A stretch of DNA of 44,477 nucleotides from a virus, in the IMG/VR virus record IMGVR_UViG_3300023229_000028, positions 1 to 44,477 of that record. One strand, given 5' to 3'. The position numbers and the translations under genes are program-made. Shown one piece after another: positions 6,935 through 13,980 of the stretch. The notes under the pieces are model-generated. The model did not search any database, had not been told where the DNA came from, and was given only the letters and a program-made list of their open reading frames with translations. Each line of letters starts with the position of its first letter. Position 1 is the first letter of the stretch.

Positions 6935-7144
6935 TAAAGGTTGGTAATGGAAAAAATTTCGAATTCTTGTTCTCGTACTAGGGGAACAGTCGGAACTACC
7001 CATATATTGCAGTATGGCGTCCCCGACGGTTCCCGAGCCCAGACCCCCGAAGTGGTTTATTAGCTCATCAACATCAGCTGTACACTCTTCTAAAATAGTG
7101 TCCGGCTGATCATCATCTTTTTTGGTTGCGGAAATACTGGGCAT
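6920..7144 (-). CDS. Hypothetical protein, 74 aa
   Basis: The N-terminus is acidic (KKDDDQPDTILEE) and the C-terminal half Gly/Ser-rich with STRTRIRNFFHY. No family recognised. Its 3' end contains promoter copy 6 for the next gene. Confidence 0.65.
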   Translation of the reverse strand: MPSISATKKDDDQPDTILEECTADVDELINHFGGLGSGTVGDAILQYMGSSDCSPSTRTRIRNFFHYQPLGTSL

Positions 7145-7154
7145 TTATTATCTA

Positions 7155-7448
7155 TTAAAGTTCGCACCGATCCAGCAAAGATATCATTCTGCTGTTAATT
7201 TGCCGTAAATATTCTATTTGGTGCAAAATAGATAGAGTAAGAGGCGCTGCATCCGTTCCTACCTCAGTATTACTAGCAGTCTCTGGATTTTGCGCAGGTA
7301 TCTCGGCTAATACAGGGGCAAGTTTATATGTAAGATCTGTAACGATACTGTCGGTATATTCTATTACTGACTGCATCTCTGCTATAATACAGTCAATTCG
7401 CGATTGATTACTAGGTTCGGGGAGGGAGGGTAGTTGTAGGTCTGACAT
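7155..7448 (-). CDS. Hypothetical helical protein, 97 aa
   Basis: Two helices (IDCIIAEMQSVIEYTDSIV and LSILHQIEYLRQINSRMISLLDRC) are joined by a Pro/Thr-rich linker. I recall many phages having a similar small protein (SDL...I...L...RL..VL), but no function is assigned. The leader upstream of the ATG is CA-rich (CAAACAAACAAAACC) with no Shine-Dalgarno site. Confidence 0.65.
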   Translation of the reverse strand: MSDLQLPSLPEPSNQSRIDCIIAEMQSVIEYTDSIVTDLTYKLAPVLAEIPAQNPETASNTEVGTDAAPLTLSILHQIEYLRQINSRMISLLDRCEL

Positions 7449-7450
7449 AT

Positions 7451-7696
7451 TTATGTATTGGTTTTGTTTGTTTGTTTAAAATTTTCTTGCATTCTCTCAG
7501 ATTCTTCGAAGTAATTCCAACCGGTGCATGTTTCTACCGCTGCGGTCCATCTCTCTAGATTTTTACCCCAAGGTCGGGTAGCTTTATGATCTGCCCCCAT
7601 AAAGACATATGCCTCCTTGAGCAGCTCCATTAGTTCGGAACTAAGCAGCGAAGGGGAAATTAAATCTTCTACAATTCTAGGCGATGTAAGCTTCAT
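7451..7696 (-). CDS. Hypothetical protein, 81 aa
   Basis: I chose the internal ATG at 7696 (MKLTSPRIVEDL). The upstream in-frame ATG at 7720 lies inside promoter copy 7, and the TATAAT ends only 6 bases before 7696, which implies a leaderless mRNA. It contains WGKNLERWTAAVETCTGWNYF. No family recognised. Confidence 0.7.
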   Translation of the reverse strand: MKLTSPRIVEDLISPSLLSSELMELLKEAYVFMGADHKATRPWGKNLERWTAAVETCTGWNYFEESERMQENFKQTNKTNT

Positions 7697-7699
7697 TAT

Positions 7700-7718
7700 A
7701 TAATTATACCCTAGTTCC
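7700..7718 (-). promoter_or_regulatory. GGAAC-N5-TATAAT promoter (copy 7)
   Basis: Minus-strand core GGAAC-TAGGG-TATAATTAT; hexamer end to ATG (7696) is 6 bases. Confidence 0.8.
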
Positions 7719-7735
7719 ATTTAATTATGAGGTTA

Positions 7736-8128
7736 CTATGATCCAGTAGTAATGGTTATAGTCCGTTGAGCCTCATCAATATATAGATACTCAAGGTATA
7801 TATGATGGCCATTATTCACACGCTCAAAATATTTAAATATATCTGGCCACTTAGGGCTATACACCATTTCGTAATCGTCTAAATGATTTCCAGGCTTAAG
7901 GCTGGCTAATTTGAGTATCCACTTACCCCTTCTAATTGGAATTGTTCTAGTAAGTTTAGGTGCTTTAATATGCCACTCAGCGTCCCCTTGTGTTCCTCCC
8001 TCAGGTATTTCAAATATTGAGAATATTGTATCAATCTGTCCTAATTCCTCGGCTCGTTTTTGCAGATGCTTATATGTAGTATTACTAGTACATGCGTTAG
8101 GGTCCCGGTTTTTTGTATCACTTATCAT
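7736..8128 (-). CDS. Hypothetical protein, 130 aa
   Basis: Soluble alpha/beta protein with several Trp (AEWHIKAP, RRGKWILKLASLKPGNHLDDYE, KWPDIFKYFERV). No family recognised. The start overlaps the small GKGDRYR gene by ATGA, suggesting coupled translation. Confidence 0.7.
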   Translation of the reverse strand: MISDTKNRDPNACTSNTTYKHLQKRAEELGQIDTIFSIFEIPEGGTQGDAEWHIKAPKLTRTIPIRRGKWILKLASLKPGNHLDDYEMVYSPKWPDIFKYFERVNNGHHIYLEYLYIDEAQRTITITTGS

Positions 8129-8256
8129 TTTTCTTTACGCTTATCAGCCTCCAATGCCTTAGCTTTTAATTTCTTAATAGCTACTATTCTATCGTAGGTC
8201 GCGTTATATTTATCAATATTCACAGATCTATACCTATCTCCTTTTCCAGCACTCAT
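8125..8256 (-). CDS. Small conserved phage protein, GKGDRYRxVN type, 43 aa
   Basis: Starts MSAGKGDRYRSVNIDKYNA and continues YDRIVAIKKLKAKALEADK. The GKGDRYRPVN opening followed by YDRIF is, from memory, a recurrent signature of short uncharacterised phage proteins. Strongly basic. It sits 1 base after the HExxH gene's stop and overlaps the next gene by 4 bases. Function unknown. Confidence 0.75.
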   Translation of the reverse strand: MSAGKGDRYRSVNIDKYNATYDRIVAIKKLKAKALEADKRKEK

Positions 8257-8257
8257 T

Positions 8258-8731
8258 TTATTTACTTTGGGCGAGTTTTTTGCACTCCTCTAACTCATTA
8301 TATATACGGATCGCCTTTAGTCCAATTTTTTCCCAGTTTTCTGCTTCTCCTTCACATTGCTTTACGTTCCACTTATCAACAGGTCTTTCTGATACCATAT
8401 GTATATGAGATCTACCGATAATCCAATACTGATACCAATGACAGAACTCGTGGAAGATCGTCTCAACGAAAAGTTTATAGGTAGGGCAATTATCAACATT
8501 GATATAAATTGTTTTACCGAAATAGAAGTACCCAACGAGATCGGTATTCTCATCTGTATCAGATTCAAATGCCTTTACTCTTATAATATTACTAACGGCT
8601 TGTCTATTAGGGATAGACCAATTGTATACTAACGTCATGCAATAAGATAATAATCGCCAATCTACTTCACGATCGTACACGTTATTAAATATTTTACGAT
8701 CCTGTTTACTCGGAGATAGTGTTATTTGCAT
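8258..8731 (-). CDS. Putative HExxH metallopeptidase, 157 aa
   Basis: Zinc motif HEFCHWYQ at residues 94-101, with a later CEGEAENWE (Glu 127/129) as a probable third ligand, resembles the short single-domain gluzincin-like proteins of phages. Before the motif is a beta-rich region (LVGYFYFGKTIYINV). No signal peptide. It may act on a host or virion protein; substrate unknown. It differs from the proteins at 5520 and 14964, so the three are probably not recent duplicates. Confidence 0.65.
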   Translation of the reverse strand: MQITLSPSKQDRKIFNNVYDREVDWRLLSYCMTLVYNWSIPNRQAVSNIIRVKAFESDTDENTDLVGYFYFGKTIYINVDNCPTYKLFVETIFHEFCHWYQYWIIGRSHIHMVSERPVDKWNVKQCEGEAENWEKIGLKAIRIYNELEECKKLAQSK

Positions 8732-8746
8732 ATAATTGGTTGCTGG

Positions 8747-8974
8747 TTATTTATTGTCATTGAAAAATGTGTACATATGAAATCGAATACTACGAACGGT
8801 ACGGGTATTCCTTTGTAGCCGCTCGTTGTATATACGGAATAATGGCCTTGTAGGGCTAAGAGATAATAGGGAGTTAATACTACTCATCTCCTGATTCATT
8901 AAATCGTGAAATTTAGTTGCACCGCCGCTCCAGACTGATAGTCTCGCGATAATGGGTATATTATTTTTACTCAT
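8747..8974 (-). CDS. Hypothetical protein, 75 aa
   Basis: Arg-rich C-terminal half (FRIYNERLQRNTRTVRSIRFHMY). No family recognised. Overlaps its upstream neighbour by 8 bases. Confidence 0.6.
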   Translation of the reverse strand: MSKNNIPIIARLSVWSGGATKFHDLMNQEMSSINSLLSLSPTRPLFRIYNERLQRNTRTVRSIRFHMYTFFNDNK

Positions 8975-9206
8975 TGAAATAATTATGCAATTCTGCCTTG
9001 ACTAAATGTGTAGGGCCAGTATTAGAACCCGAAATAGATCGTCTTCCCATCATTAAATTAGTTATATCTATTAAACTTCGGGTTTGTTGTTTGCCATATG
9101 CTGTAGAGAGTGGATCGGCTGACGGATCACATAAATAAGGATCAACGCATGTTGAAATACTGTAGTTTTTATTTTTGTTGTAAATTTTGTTGAAAATTAA
9201 AGTCAT
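8967..9206 (-). CDS. Hypothetical protein, 79 aa
   Basis: Contains a Cys pair and STAYGKQQTRSLIDITNLMMGRRS. No family recognised. It lies 22 bases downstream of the tandem paralog array. Confidence 0.6.
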   Translation of the reverse strand: MTLIFNKIYNKNKNYSISTCVDPYLCDPSADPLSTAYGKQQTRSLIDITNLMMGRRSISGSNTGPTHLVKAELHNYFNE

Positions 9207-9228
9207 TACTATCTGTGCGATTGGGAGT

Positions 9229-9722
9229 CTAACATATCTGATGATATCTGTCCATCAGGTACTCTGACACCGATGGGTATAAATTTACGCTCGAGGCTTG
9301 CTTATCTCTATATACTTTAAAGATCATTTTAAATAAAGGCTGACAGTCATTCTTCAGTGCGGGTAGTCCAGTACTAGCAATTCGATAATAGAGACCATAG
9401 GAGACCGATTCTTGTATTTGCTTCCTCAGCGAGAGTACCTTTTGACCTGCCGGCGAGATAGATGATATGTTATATTTGAGTTCTATTATTTGCTGGAGTT
9501 GATTTTTTTGCGACCCTTGCTACATTGTTTAAAATATGCTACCGCTAAAGGGTTAAAAAATCTAGTAGCTCGAGGGGTATACCCGCCTTGCTTTTGCCTA
9601 AATATATGCCAAATCGCTTTATTGGGGTATTTGCATGTGTCATTTAACCTGCAAGTAGTACTCCAAGAATCGGTGTAAGATTGTACTACTCGACATCTTA
9701 GTTTGTATCTAAAATAATTCAT
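9229..9722 (-). pseudogene. Two-frame gene of the tandem paralog array (units A and B)
   Basis: The first frame (9486-9722; GTG at 9725 or ATG at 9722) encodes LNDTCKYPNKAIWHIFRQKQGG and stops at 9486-9488. The second frame (9229-9519) is open but has no start codon. It sits in the -1 frame and encodes LPALKNDCQPLFKMIFKVYRDKQ. They overlap at an A7 run (9503-9509). Reading through with a -1 shift gives about 164 aa. It is either a homopolymer indel or frameshifting. Both parts carry the C...P...W/F...KQ pattern of the neighbouring units. Confidence 0.55.
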
Positions 9723-9727
9723 CACGT

Positions 9728-9949
9728 CTATAAATTTAATATATAATTTGTCAATTTATCTCTTAACATACCTCTGTTCTTTTGCAGCTCGCGATGTGCG
9801 AGATGCGCACGATTTATATACCAGCTTATTAAGCCAGGCAATTCATCCGTTACAGCAGTAAATAATGAGAGGTAGAGATCGTCAATCACTTCACTATGTG
9901 GGGAGTCTATTAACCTCTCCTTTAATTGTTTGCTTTGATCACATTTCAT
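9728..9949 (-). CDS. Tandem paralog unit C, 73 aa
   Basis: Contains YINRAHLAHRELQKNRGMLRD followed by KLTNYILNL. It is related to unit D both in protein and in DNA: plus-strand AATTTGTCAATtTAtCTCTTA near 9746 matches a copy about 240 bases away near 9986. Both C and B start after the same AATTTATA(A/G)...CGTGATG junction. Function unknown. Confidence 0.6.
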   Translation of the reverse strand: MKCDQSKQLKERLIDSPHSEVIDDLYLSLFTAVTDELPGLISWYINRAHLAHRELQKNRGMLRDKLTNYILNL

Positions 9950-9954
9950 CACGC

Positions 9955-10209
9955 TTATAAATTTGCTATATTTTTTGTAGAACTGTGCATAAAATTTGTC
10001 AATATAGCTCTTAAAGTGAATCTGTTACCTTGCTTCTCGCTATATAGATCCCAGATATATCCAGGCTCTTCTATATCCGACGGGTATTTACATAAAGAAT
10101 ATAACGGGGCGACTCGATGCCTCACATCAGCAGAACCTGGAATTTCTGATATACTATTTATTAATTCCTCTCTTCGTCGGTTATATGTTGATTTTATAAC
10201 TTTAATGTA
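9955..10209 (-). CDS. Tandem paralog unit D, open frame without ATG, about 84 codons
   Basis: The frame is open from the TAA at 10210-10212 to the stop at 9955-9957 and encodes LYSLCKYPSDIEEPGYIWDLYSEKQG and TLRAILTNFM. There is no ATG, GTG or TTG near its 5' end. It begins where unit E stops, in E's -1 frame, so it may need frameshifting, reinitiation at a rare codon, or be a relic. Confidence 0.5.
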   Translation of the reverse strand, partial: YIKVIKSTYNRRREELINSISEIPGSADVRHRVAPLYSLCKYPSDIEEPGYIWDLYSEKQGNRFTLRAILTNFMHSSTKNIANL

Positions 10210-10454
10210 TTAATGTCATTTTCTGTCATATATCTTATCAGTGCAAGGTATATAGCGCATTTATTGTTTACTTTGTTTCTATATAAATCTGCGGCCTCAT
10301 TAGCAAAGCTGCATATATTTCTAAGCGGGGTAATGTGAGTATACATAATATTATTACCGCCGGCGCAAGGCGCTAATAACACGCTAGCTTTTAATTTATC
10401 CCGGCGAGTCTGTTGAGTATATCCAGTGTTACCAGTCTTAAGTTGTTTTATCAT
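10194..10454 (-). CDS. Tandem paralog unit E, 86 aa
   Basis: Start chosen at the ATG 10454 (MIKQLKTGNTGYTQQ). An upstream in-frame ATG at 10490 lies within the arm of a perfect 13-bp hairpin. The C-terminal half (LRNICSFANEAADLYRNKV...LALIRYM) matches the other units. First gene of the array. Function unknown. Confidence 0.6.
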   Translation of the reverse strand: MIKQLKTGNTGYTQQTRRDKLKASVLLAPCAGGNNIMYTHITPLRNICSFANEAADLYRNKVNNKCAIYLALIRYMTENDINTLKL

Positions 10455-10481
10455 GGGGGGTTTAATTTTAATATTTGTAAA

Positions 10482-10518
10482 GTAGTGCATTGAGCTTATT
10501 TTAGTCTCAATGCACTAC
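10482..10518. terminator. Perfect 13-bp hairpin between radA-like gene and paralog array
   Basis: GTAGTGCATTGAG and CTCAATGCACTAC flank an 11-base loop. On the minus strand it is followed by TTTACAAATATT, a poor T-run. It may be a weak terminator or attenuator, and it would sequester the alternative ATG at 10490. Confidence 0.6.
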
Positions 10519-10531
10519 ATATAAAGAGGCT

Positions 10532-10590
10532 ACCTCATTTTCAACAAATGATTGATACTTGTCAATTCAAGTCCGGCTTGCGCCTGAGGT
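10532..10590 (-). ncRNA. Possible structured RNA element, three-helix junction
   Basis: On the minus strand ACCTCA (10585-10590) can pair with TGAGGT (10532-10537). Inside are GGC-GCAA-GCC (a GNRA tetraloop hairpin abutting the closing helix) and ACTTG-AATTGA-CAAGT. It lies in the 124-base gap between the radA-like gene and unit E. No known riboswitch class recognised; hand folding only. Confidence 0.3.
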
Positions 10591-10614
10591 ATTTCTATGT
10601 ATGGCTAATACAAA

Positions 10615-11529
10615 TTACATACTATGCTTCCAGGAAGCTGTCGTCCCTCTGCCGTATTTAACTAATTTGCCTTGCTGGCATAAATTTCTCAAGAGGTAAT
10701 TAGCCCTAGTAGCATCTATATTAAGATCACTACATACTCGAGATACATCAAGTCCTGGAGGCTCATTAATTTGCATAATTTCTACTAATTCCTGATCTTT
10801 TTTCGCGCTCTTAGATTTAGACTTAGCTGTAGTTGAATCAGCAGCGACAACTGTCTTAGAAAAATCAAATCCCTTAGCACCGAAATATGTCGCGCACTCA
10901 TACAGTGACCCGTAACGGTTTTTGCTAGTCGAAATAGTTCTGATTGTCATATCATCATCATCAACTCCGATCGTCATATTAATATCTACTGCATGAGGGA
11001 TAGCAGTGCTCCCCTTATAACCACCCCCTTTAGTAACGTGTAGTACGACGGTCAGCGCTGTTTTTGTTCTCTTCGCAGCTGATACGAGTTTGCTAATAGC
11101 TTCTTCCTGACCTGACATATTAAGCCTCTTACCATTCATAGTAAGACATGGGAAGGAATCATAAACTAAGAAGTCAACTTCTTCCATATGACTGATAATA
11201 ATATCTACATTATTTTCATTTGCAATTAAAACGTCACTTACCCCAAGTCTCTTACTCGAGTATGCAATCATTTCTTCTGACTCTTCACCAGTAACGTATG
11301 CTGCAGAATATCCGGAATCTTCTAGAGACTGACAGATCTGAAGATACAATGTGGTTTTACCACTTCCGGGTGGAGCAGCAATGGTTGAAACTGAACCTGG
11401 CAGTATACCTTCACCGCCATATACCTGATCAATTTGAGAAATGCCAGTCTTCATTCTAGAAAAATATTCTTCTGGAATAATAACATCAGAAACTTTTCTC
11501 AATGAGGTCTTTGTGTGTGCAATATTCAT
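10615..11529 (-). CDS. RadA/Sms-like RecA-fold ATPase with C-terminal winged helix, 304 aa
   Basis: Walker A APPGSGKTT is at residues 52-60, GEES at 81-84, Walker B FLVYDS at 120-125, and the RadA-type block VTKGGGYKGS with PHAVD at 165-182. The order and the VTKxGxxxG signature point to the RadA/Sms branch of RecA-like ATPases rather than UvsX. The usual N-terminal zinc finger and C-terminal Lon-like domain are missing. Instead residues about 245-304 look like a winged helix (LDVSRVCSDLNIDATRANYLLRNL). A role in recombination or branch migration is likely but inferred. The leader is CA-rich, from promoter copy 8. Confidence 0.75.
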   Translation of the reverse strand: MNIAHTKTSLRKVSDVIIPEEYFSRMKTGISQIDQVYGGEGILPGSVSTIAAPPGSGKTTLYLQICQSLEDSGYSAAYVTGEESEEMIAYSSKRLGVSDVLIANENNVDIIISHMEEVDFLVYDSFPCLTMNGKRLNMSGQEEAISKLVSAAKRTKTALTVVLHVTKGGGYKGSTAIPHAVDINMTIGVDDDDMTIRTISTSKNRYGSLYECATYFGAKGFDFSKTVVAADSTTAKSKSKSAKKDQELVEIMQINEPPGLDVSRVCSDLNIDATRANYLLRNLCQQGKLVKYGRGTTASWKHSM

Positions 11530-11569
11530 TTAACTATTAAGTTTGTTTGGTTTAGGTTGTTTGTTCAAT

Positions 11570-11588
11570 ATAATTATACGGGGGTTCC
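11570..11588 (-). promoter_or_regulatory. GGAAC-N5-TATAAT promoter (copy 8)
   Basis: Minus-strand core GGAAC-CCCCG-TATAATTAT, followed by a CA-rich leader (GAACAAACAACC...CCAAACAAAC) before the ATG at 11529. Confidence 0.8.
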
Positions 11589-11618
11589 CTTCCCTACCCT
11601 AATACTAATTTAATTTGA

Positions 11619-12029
11619 TTATTTCATCACAACAGCGCAGCCGCATTTAGGGCACTCGTAGTCCCAGCAGCACTGACAGGGGAGAGGTGTATATGGTGGT
11701 TCTGGATACTGAGCTGCCTGCTCCCACCCACAATCATCGAAGCATACCCACCCCGGGCCGTCGGGATCATCTGATTCATTTACATCTAAGAGGTCACCAT
11801 AGATTTCTATATTAATCATATGCTGCAAACTCTGCATTTCTGACATATAAATATTATAATTATCCCAATCTCCTTTGTCAAAGGATTTATATGTATTAGT
11901 CTGAGCAATGTTATACTTATCTTGTAATACTCTATACCGAGCTCTAAGAATTGTCAGTTCCTGCACAGATTTGGAGTGCTCGAAGACTCGCTTACAATAT
12001 TTGTATATTTCTCTTAGTCTAATTTTCAT
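11619..12029 (-). CDS. Hypothetical protein with coiled coil and Cys-rich tail, 136 aa
   Basis: Residues about 15-75 form a likely coiled coil (VQELTILRARYRVLQDKYNIAQ). The C-terminal 40 residues hold eight Cys (VCFDDCGW, CQCCWDYECPKCGCAV), probably binding zinc. No family recognised. Likely co-transcribed with the tRNA-like element upstream from promoter copy 9. Confidence 0.7.
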   Translation of the reverse strand: MKIRLREIYKYCKRVFEHSKSVQELTILRARYRVLQDKYNIAQTNTYKSFDKGDWDNYNIYMSEMQSLQHMINIEIYGDLLDVNESDDPDGPGWVCFDDCGWEQAAQYPEPPYTPLPCQCCWDYECPKCGCAVVMK

Positions 12030-12050
12030 ACAGTCTGTATTATCTAAATG

Positions 12051-12174
12051 GGTGGTGCTGGGAGTCGAACCCAGTAAGATACCTATCTCTTAATGTGAGA
12101 CTCGAACTCACACACTCAACCAGAGTCACAACCAGGATTTGAACCCAGCTTCGGCTTCCGTGTCGCCCACCACC
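12051..12174 (-). tRNA. tRNA-like composite element with three 17-nt arms
   Basis: The 124-nt minus-strand element is closed by a perfect 7-bp acceptor-like stem (GGTGGTG/CACCACC). Inside are three 5-bp, 7-base-loop hairpins spaced exactly 37 nt apart, at 12132-12148 (loop TTCAAAT), 12095-12111 (loop TTCGAGT, identical to the T-arm of tRNA-Arg) and 12058-12074 (loop TTCGACT). Small hairpins lie between them. Removing the middle 37 nt would give a class II tRNA-Leu(CAA)-like shape of 87 nt. Position 8 is not T and no CCA is encoded. It may be a tRNA with an extra arm or a fusion relic of two tRNAs. Confidence 0.5.
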
Positions 12175-12207
12175 TATTTAAATAATAACGTCTCAATACC
12201 CTATAAT

Positions 12208-12226
12208 ATAATTATATTGAAGTTCC
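12208..12226 (-). promoter_or_regulatory. GGAAC-N5-TATAAT promoter (copy 9)
   Basis: Minus-strand core GGAAC-TTCAA-TATAATTAT; would transcribe the tRNA-like element and 11619-12029. It lies back to back with the late promoter of the endolysin. Confidence 0.8.
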
Positions 12227-12245
12227 GTAAAAAATATACATTTGC

Positions 12246-12253
12246 CTTAAATA
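12246..12253 (+). promoter_or_regulatory. Late promoter, endolysin
   Basis: Plus-strand CTTAAATA, 5 bases before the ATG at 12259; T4-late-like (TATAAATA). Confidence 0.65.
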
Positions 12254-12258
12254 TTAGT

Positions 12259-13011
12259 ATGTCATACTCAAACGTAGGAAAAGTCTGGACTCCGGAAACT
12301 TTTGATCAGTATCTTAATACTATAAAGGTTCCGAGTTGGTGTAAAAGTGTAACCATGCATCACACATGGGCACCTAATCTCGAGACTAGGCCGCGTGGGT
12401 TTACAATTCAGCACATAGTAAATATAAAAAATTACTATCAAAAAAAATTAGGATGGTCGAGGGGACCTCATCTGTTTATTGATGAGGATCAAATTTTCGG
12501 AATGTCGCCTCTCCAATCCAGCGGCATCCACGCCCGCTCCTTTAACTCTACGTCGATCGGTATAGAAGTTCTAGGTAATTATGATACTGAAGATCCGGAA
12601 TCGGGTAGAGGTCTGGAGTCTTGGGAAACTGCGGCTGCAACAGCAAGGTCTTTAATTAAATGGATGGGTAATAATTCCACAATAGATAGCAGCGATGTTA
12701 AGTTCCATCGAGAAGACCCTAAAAGTTATAAAACATGCCCTGGTAAAAAAGTTAATAAGGATTGGTTTTTATCTCTCGTTAATAATGAGGCTACGGACAG
12801 CTCATCTCCAGGTACGGAACCGGAATTTGTACCTGTTGTAGAATGGTTGGTTGCAAATCGGGGCATCTCGGCGGATACAGCTGCAAAACATCTTAGCAAT
12901 AAAGGCGGTATGGTATATTTTAGTACCTTTTGGTTAGAAAATTCCTACTATAATCGGTCGGAGAAGGCTACGTATGCCCCAGTATCAGAACTGAAACAGA
13001 TACCAGAATAA
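12259..13011 (+). CDS. N-acetylmuramoyl-L-alanine amidase endolysin, 250 aa
   Basis: Amidase_2/PGRP-type domain, residues about 25-175. Zinc ligands are visible as MHHTW (His 34/35), KFHRE (His 150) and KTCPG (Cys 160); GIHARSFNSTSIGIEVLGNYD is the typical core strand region. It cleaves the amide bond between MurNAc and the stem peptide, releasing progeny. No signal peptide, so it needs a holin or spanin elsewhere. The C-terminal 70 residues (EWLVANRGISADTAAKHLSNKGG) may bind cell wall. I start at 12259 because the longer frame runs back through the tRNA-like element and because a late promoter sits just before this ATG. It is the only plus-strand gene in the left half. Confidence 0.9.
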   Translation: MSYSNVGKVWTPETFDQYLNTIKVPSWCKSVTMHHTWAPNLETRPRGFTIQHIVNIKNYYQKKLGWSRGPHLFIDEDQIFGMSPLQSSGIHARSFNSTSIGIEVLGNYDTEDPESGRGLESWETAAATARSLIKWMGNNSTIDSSDVKFHREDPKSYKTCPGKKVNKDWFLSLVNNEATDSSSPGTEPEFVPVVEWLVANRGISADTAAKHLSNKGGMVYFSTFWLENSYYNRSEKATYAPVSELKQIPE

Positions 13012-13015
13012 TAAA

Positions 13016-13050
13016 TTAACGGGCCCTTAGTTACTAAGGGCCCGTTAAAA
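13016..13050. terminator. Bidirectional terminator, perfect 15-bp stem
   Basis: TTAACGGGCCCTTAG, 3-base loop, CTAAGGGCCCGTTAA, then AAAA. It separates the convergent endolysin and DUF932 genes and can stop transcripts from either side. Confidence 0.85.
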
Positions 13051-13084
13051 GTATAGCACACACTACACTAGGTTGAACAAATTA

Positions 13085-13930
13085 TTACGCCCCTTGAAGT
13101 ATCTCCAGTGCCTGAGTAGACATTGTGGATGCGGTTAGGGTTCGGATCAGTTTAGCTGGAGTAAATTTCTGGTGAGATTCAAATTCCGTTACGGCGTTTA
13201 GTGCATCCCATTTCGTTTTGCCTTCATTCGCTCTGCCGTTGTTGCCGAACTTCGAGATTAGACATGACCTCTTACTGACCCTCTTTGTAGACTCATCGTC
13301 TTGTTTGGGCATTAATTTATGAGATAATAGTACCATTTTATCCTTTGTAAATGGCTGATCTCTTAGCCTATTGGCAATTGTCTGGAAGTTCTTTACAGTT
13401 TCAATATTCGATTGAATATTAGTAACAAACATTTCCACTCGCTCATCAAAATTGTAATTATGACGTAGTGAGGTATTTCGAGTATTACCGGTCGATTCCT
13501 TATGCTTATATCTAACTAGATGTAGAGCATTATCACACGAAATCCGCATGGTTGAGGGGATGACCATATTTGCAGATTTTCCAGAATTATCAATAATAGT
13601 ATAAAAAATTCCCTCGATCGGATCATCAGTTAATCCGAAGTTGCCGATCTTTGATTGGATCAATACCTTCTTACCTGATGAGCTCGTAGTATATCCAATA
13701 TGCTCAATATCACCCGCCGCTTTAGATGCAACTTTGATTGTCTCAATCATCTCATTCATTTGAATGGGGCGATATGAATTGGTGCAAGACCCTAAATGCT
13801 CTCGACTATCAGTTCGCATAAGCGAAAAAAGATTGGGAATCGGTTCGTTTCTAGAATCAAATAAAGGCTCTTTAATAACCTCAAATTGCGGTACCTCGTC
13901 TAATGATTTAATGTTTGTTAGGAATCCCAT
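13085..13930 (-). CDS. DUF932 family protein, 281 aa
   Basis: The sequence follows the phage/plasmid-like DUF932 pattern: an early LGSCTNSYRPIQMNEM segment, ISCDNALHLVRYKH near residues 129-142, and a late KTKWDALNAVTEFESH block typical of the family. The product is cytoplasmic with no membrane segments. DUF932 proteins occur on phages and plasmids and have no established activity. It has its own promoter (copy 10) and ends at the shared terminator, making a monocistronic unit. Confidence 0.8.
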   Translation of the reverse strand: MGFLTNIKSLDEVPQFEVIKEPLFDSRNEPIPNLFSLMRTDSREHLGSCTNSYRPIQMNEMIETIKVASKAAGDIEHIGYTTSSSGKKVLIQSKIGNFGLTDDPIEGIFYTIIDNSGKSANMVIPSTMRISCDNALHLVRYKHKESTGNTRNTSLRHNYNFDERVEMFVTNIQSNIETVKNFQTIANRLRDQPFTKDKMVLLSHKLMPKQDDESTKRVSKRSCLISKFGNNGRANEGKTKWDALNAVTEFESHQKFTPAKLIRTLTASTMSTQALEILQGA

Positions 13931-13961
13931 AATGGTCGTTTGTAGATATATTGTCTTCTCT

Positions 13962-13980
13962 CTAATTATACTAGGGTTCC
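13962..13980 (-). promoter_or_regulatory. GGAAC-N5-TATAAT promoter (copy 10)
   Basis: Minus-strand core GGAAC-CCTAG-TATAATTAG, 32 bases before the DUF932 ATG. Confidence 0.8.

Noticed and set aside
7697-7720. Earlier ATG (7720) for the gene at 7451-7696
   Set aside because: The 8 extra codons are exactly the promoter sequence (GGAAC...TATAAT).
12051-12174. tmRNA or intron-containing tRNA
   Set aside because: Too short for tmRNA and no tag reading frame; no group I intron features and only 37 extra nt.
12139-12258. Extended N-terminus of the endolysin (start at 12139)
   Set aside because: It would read through the tRNA-like element and promoters; the late box right before 12259 and the fit to the amidase family support the shorter form.
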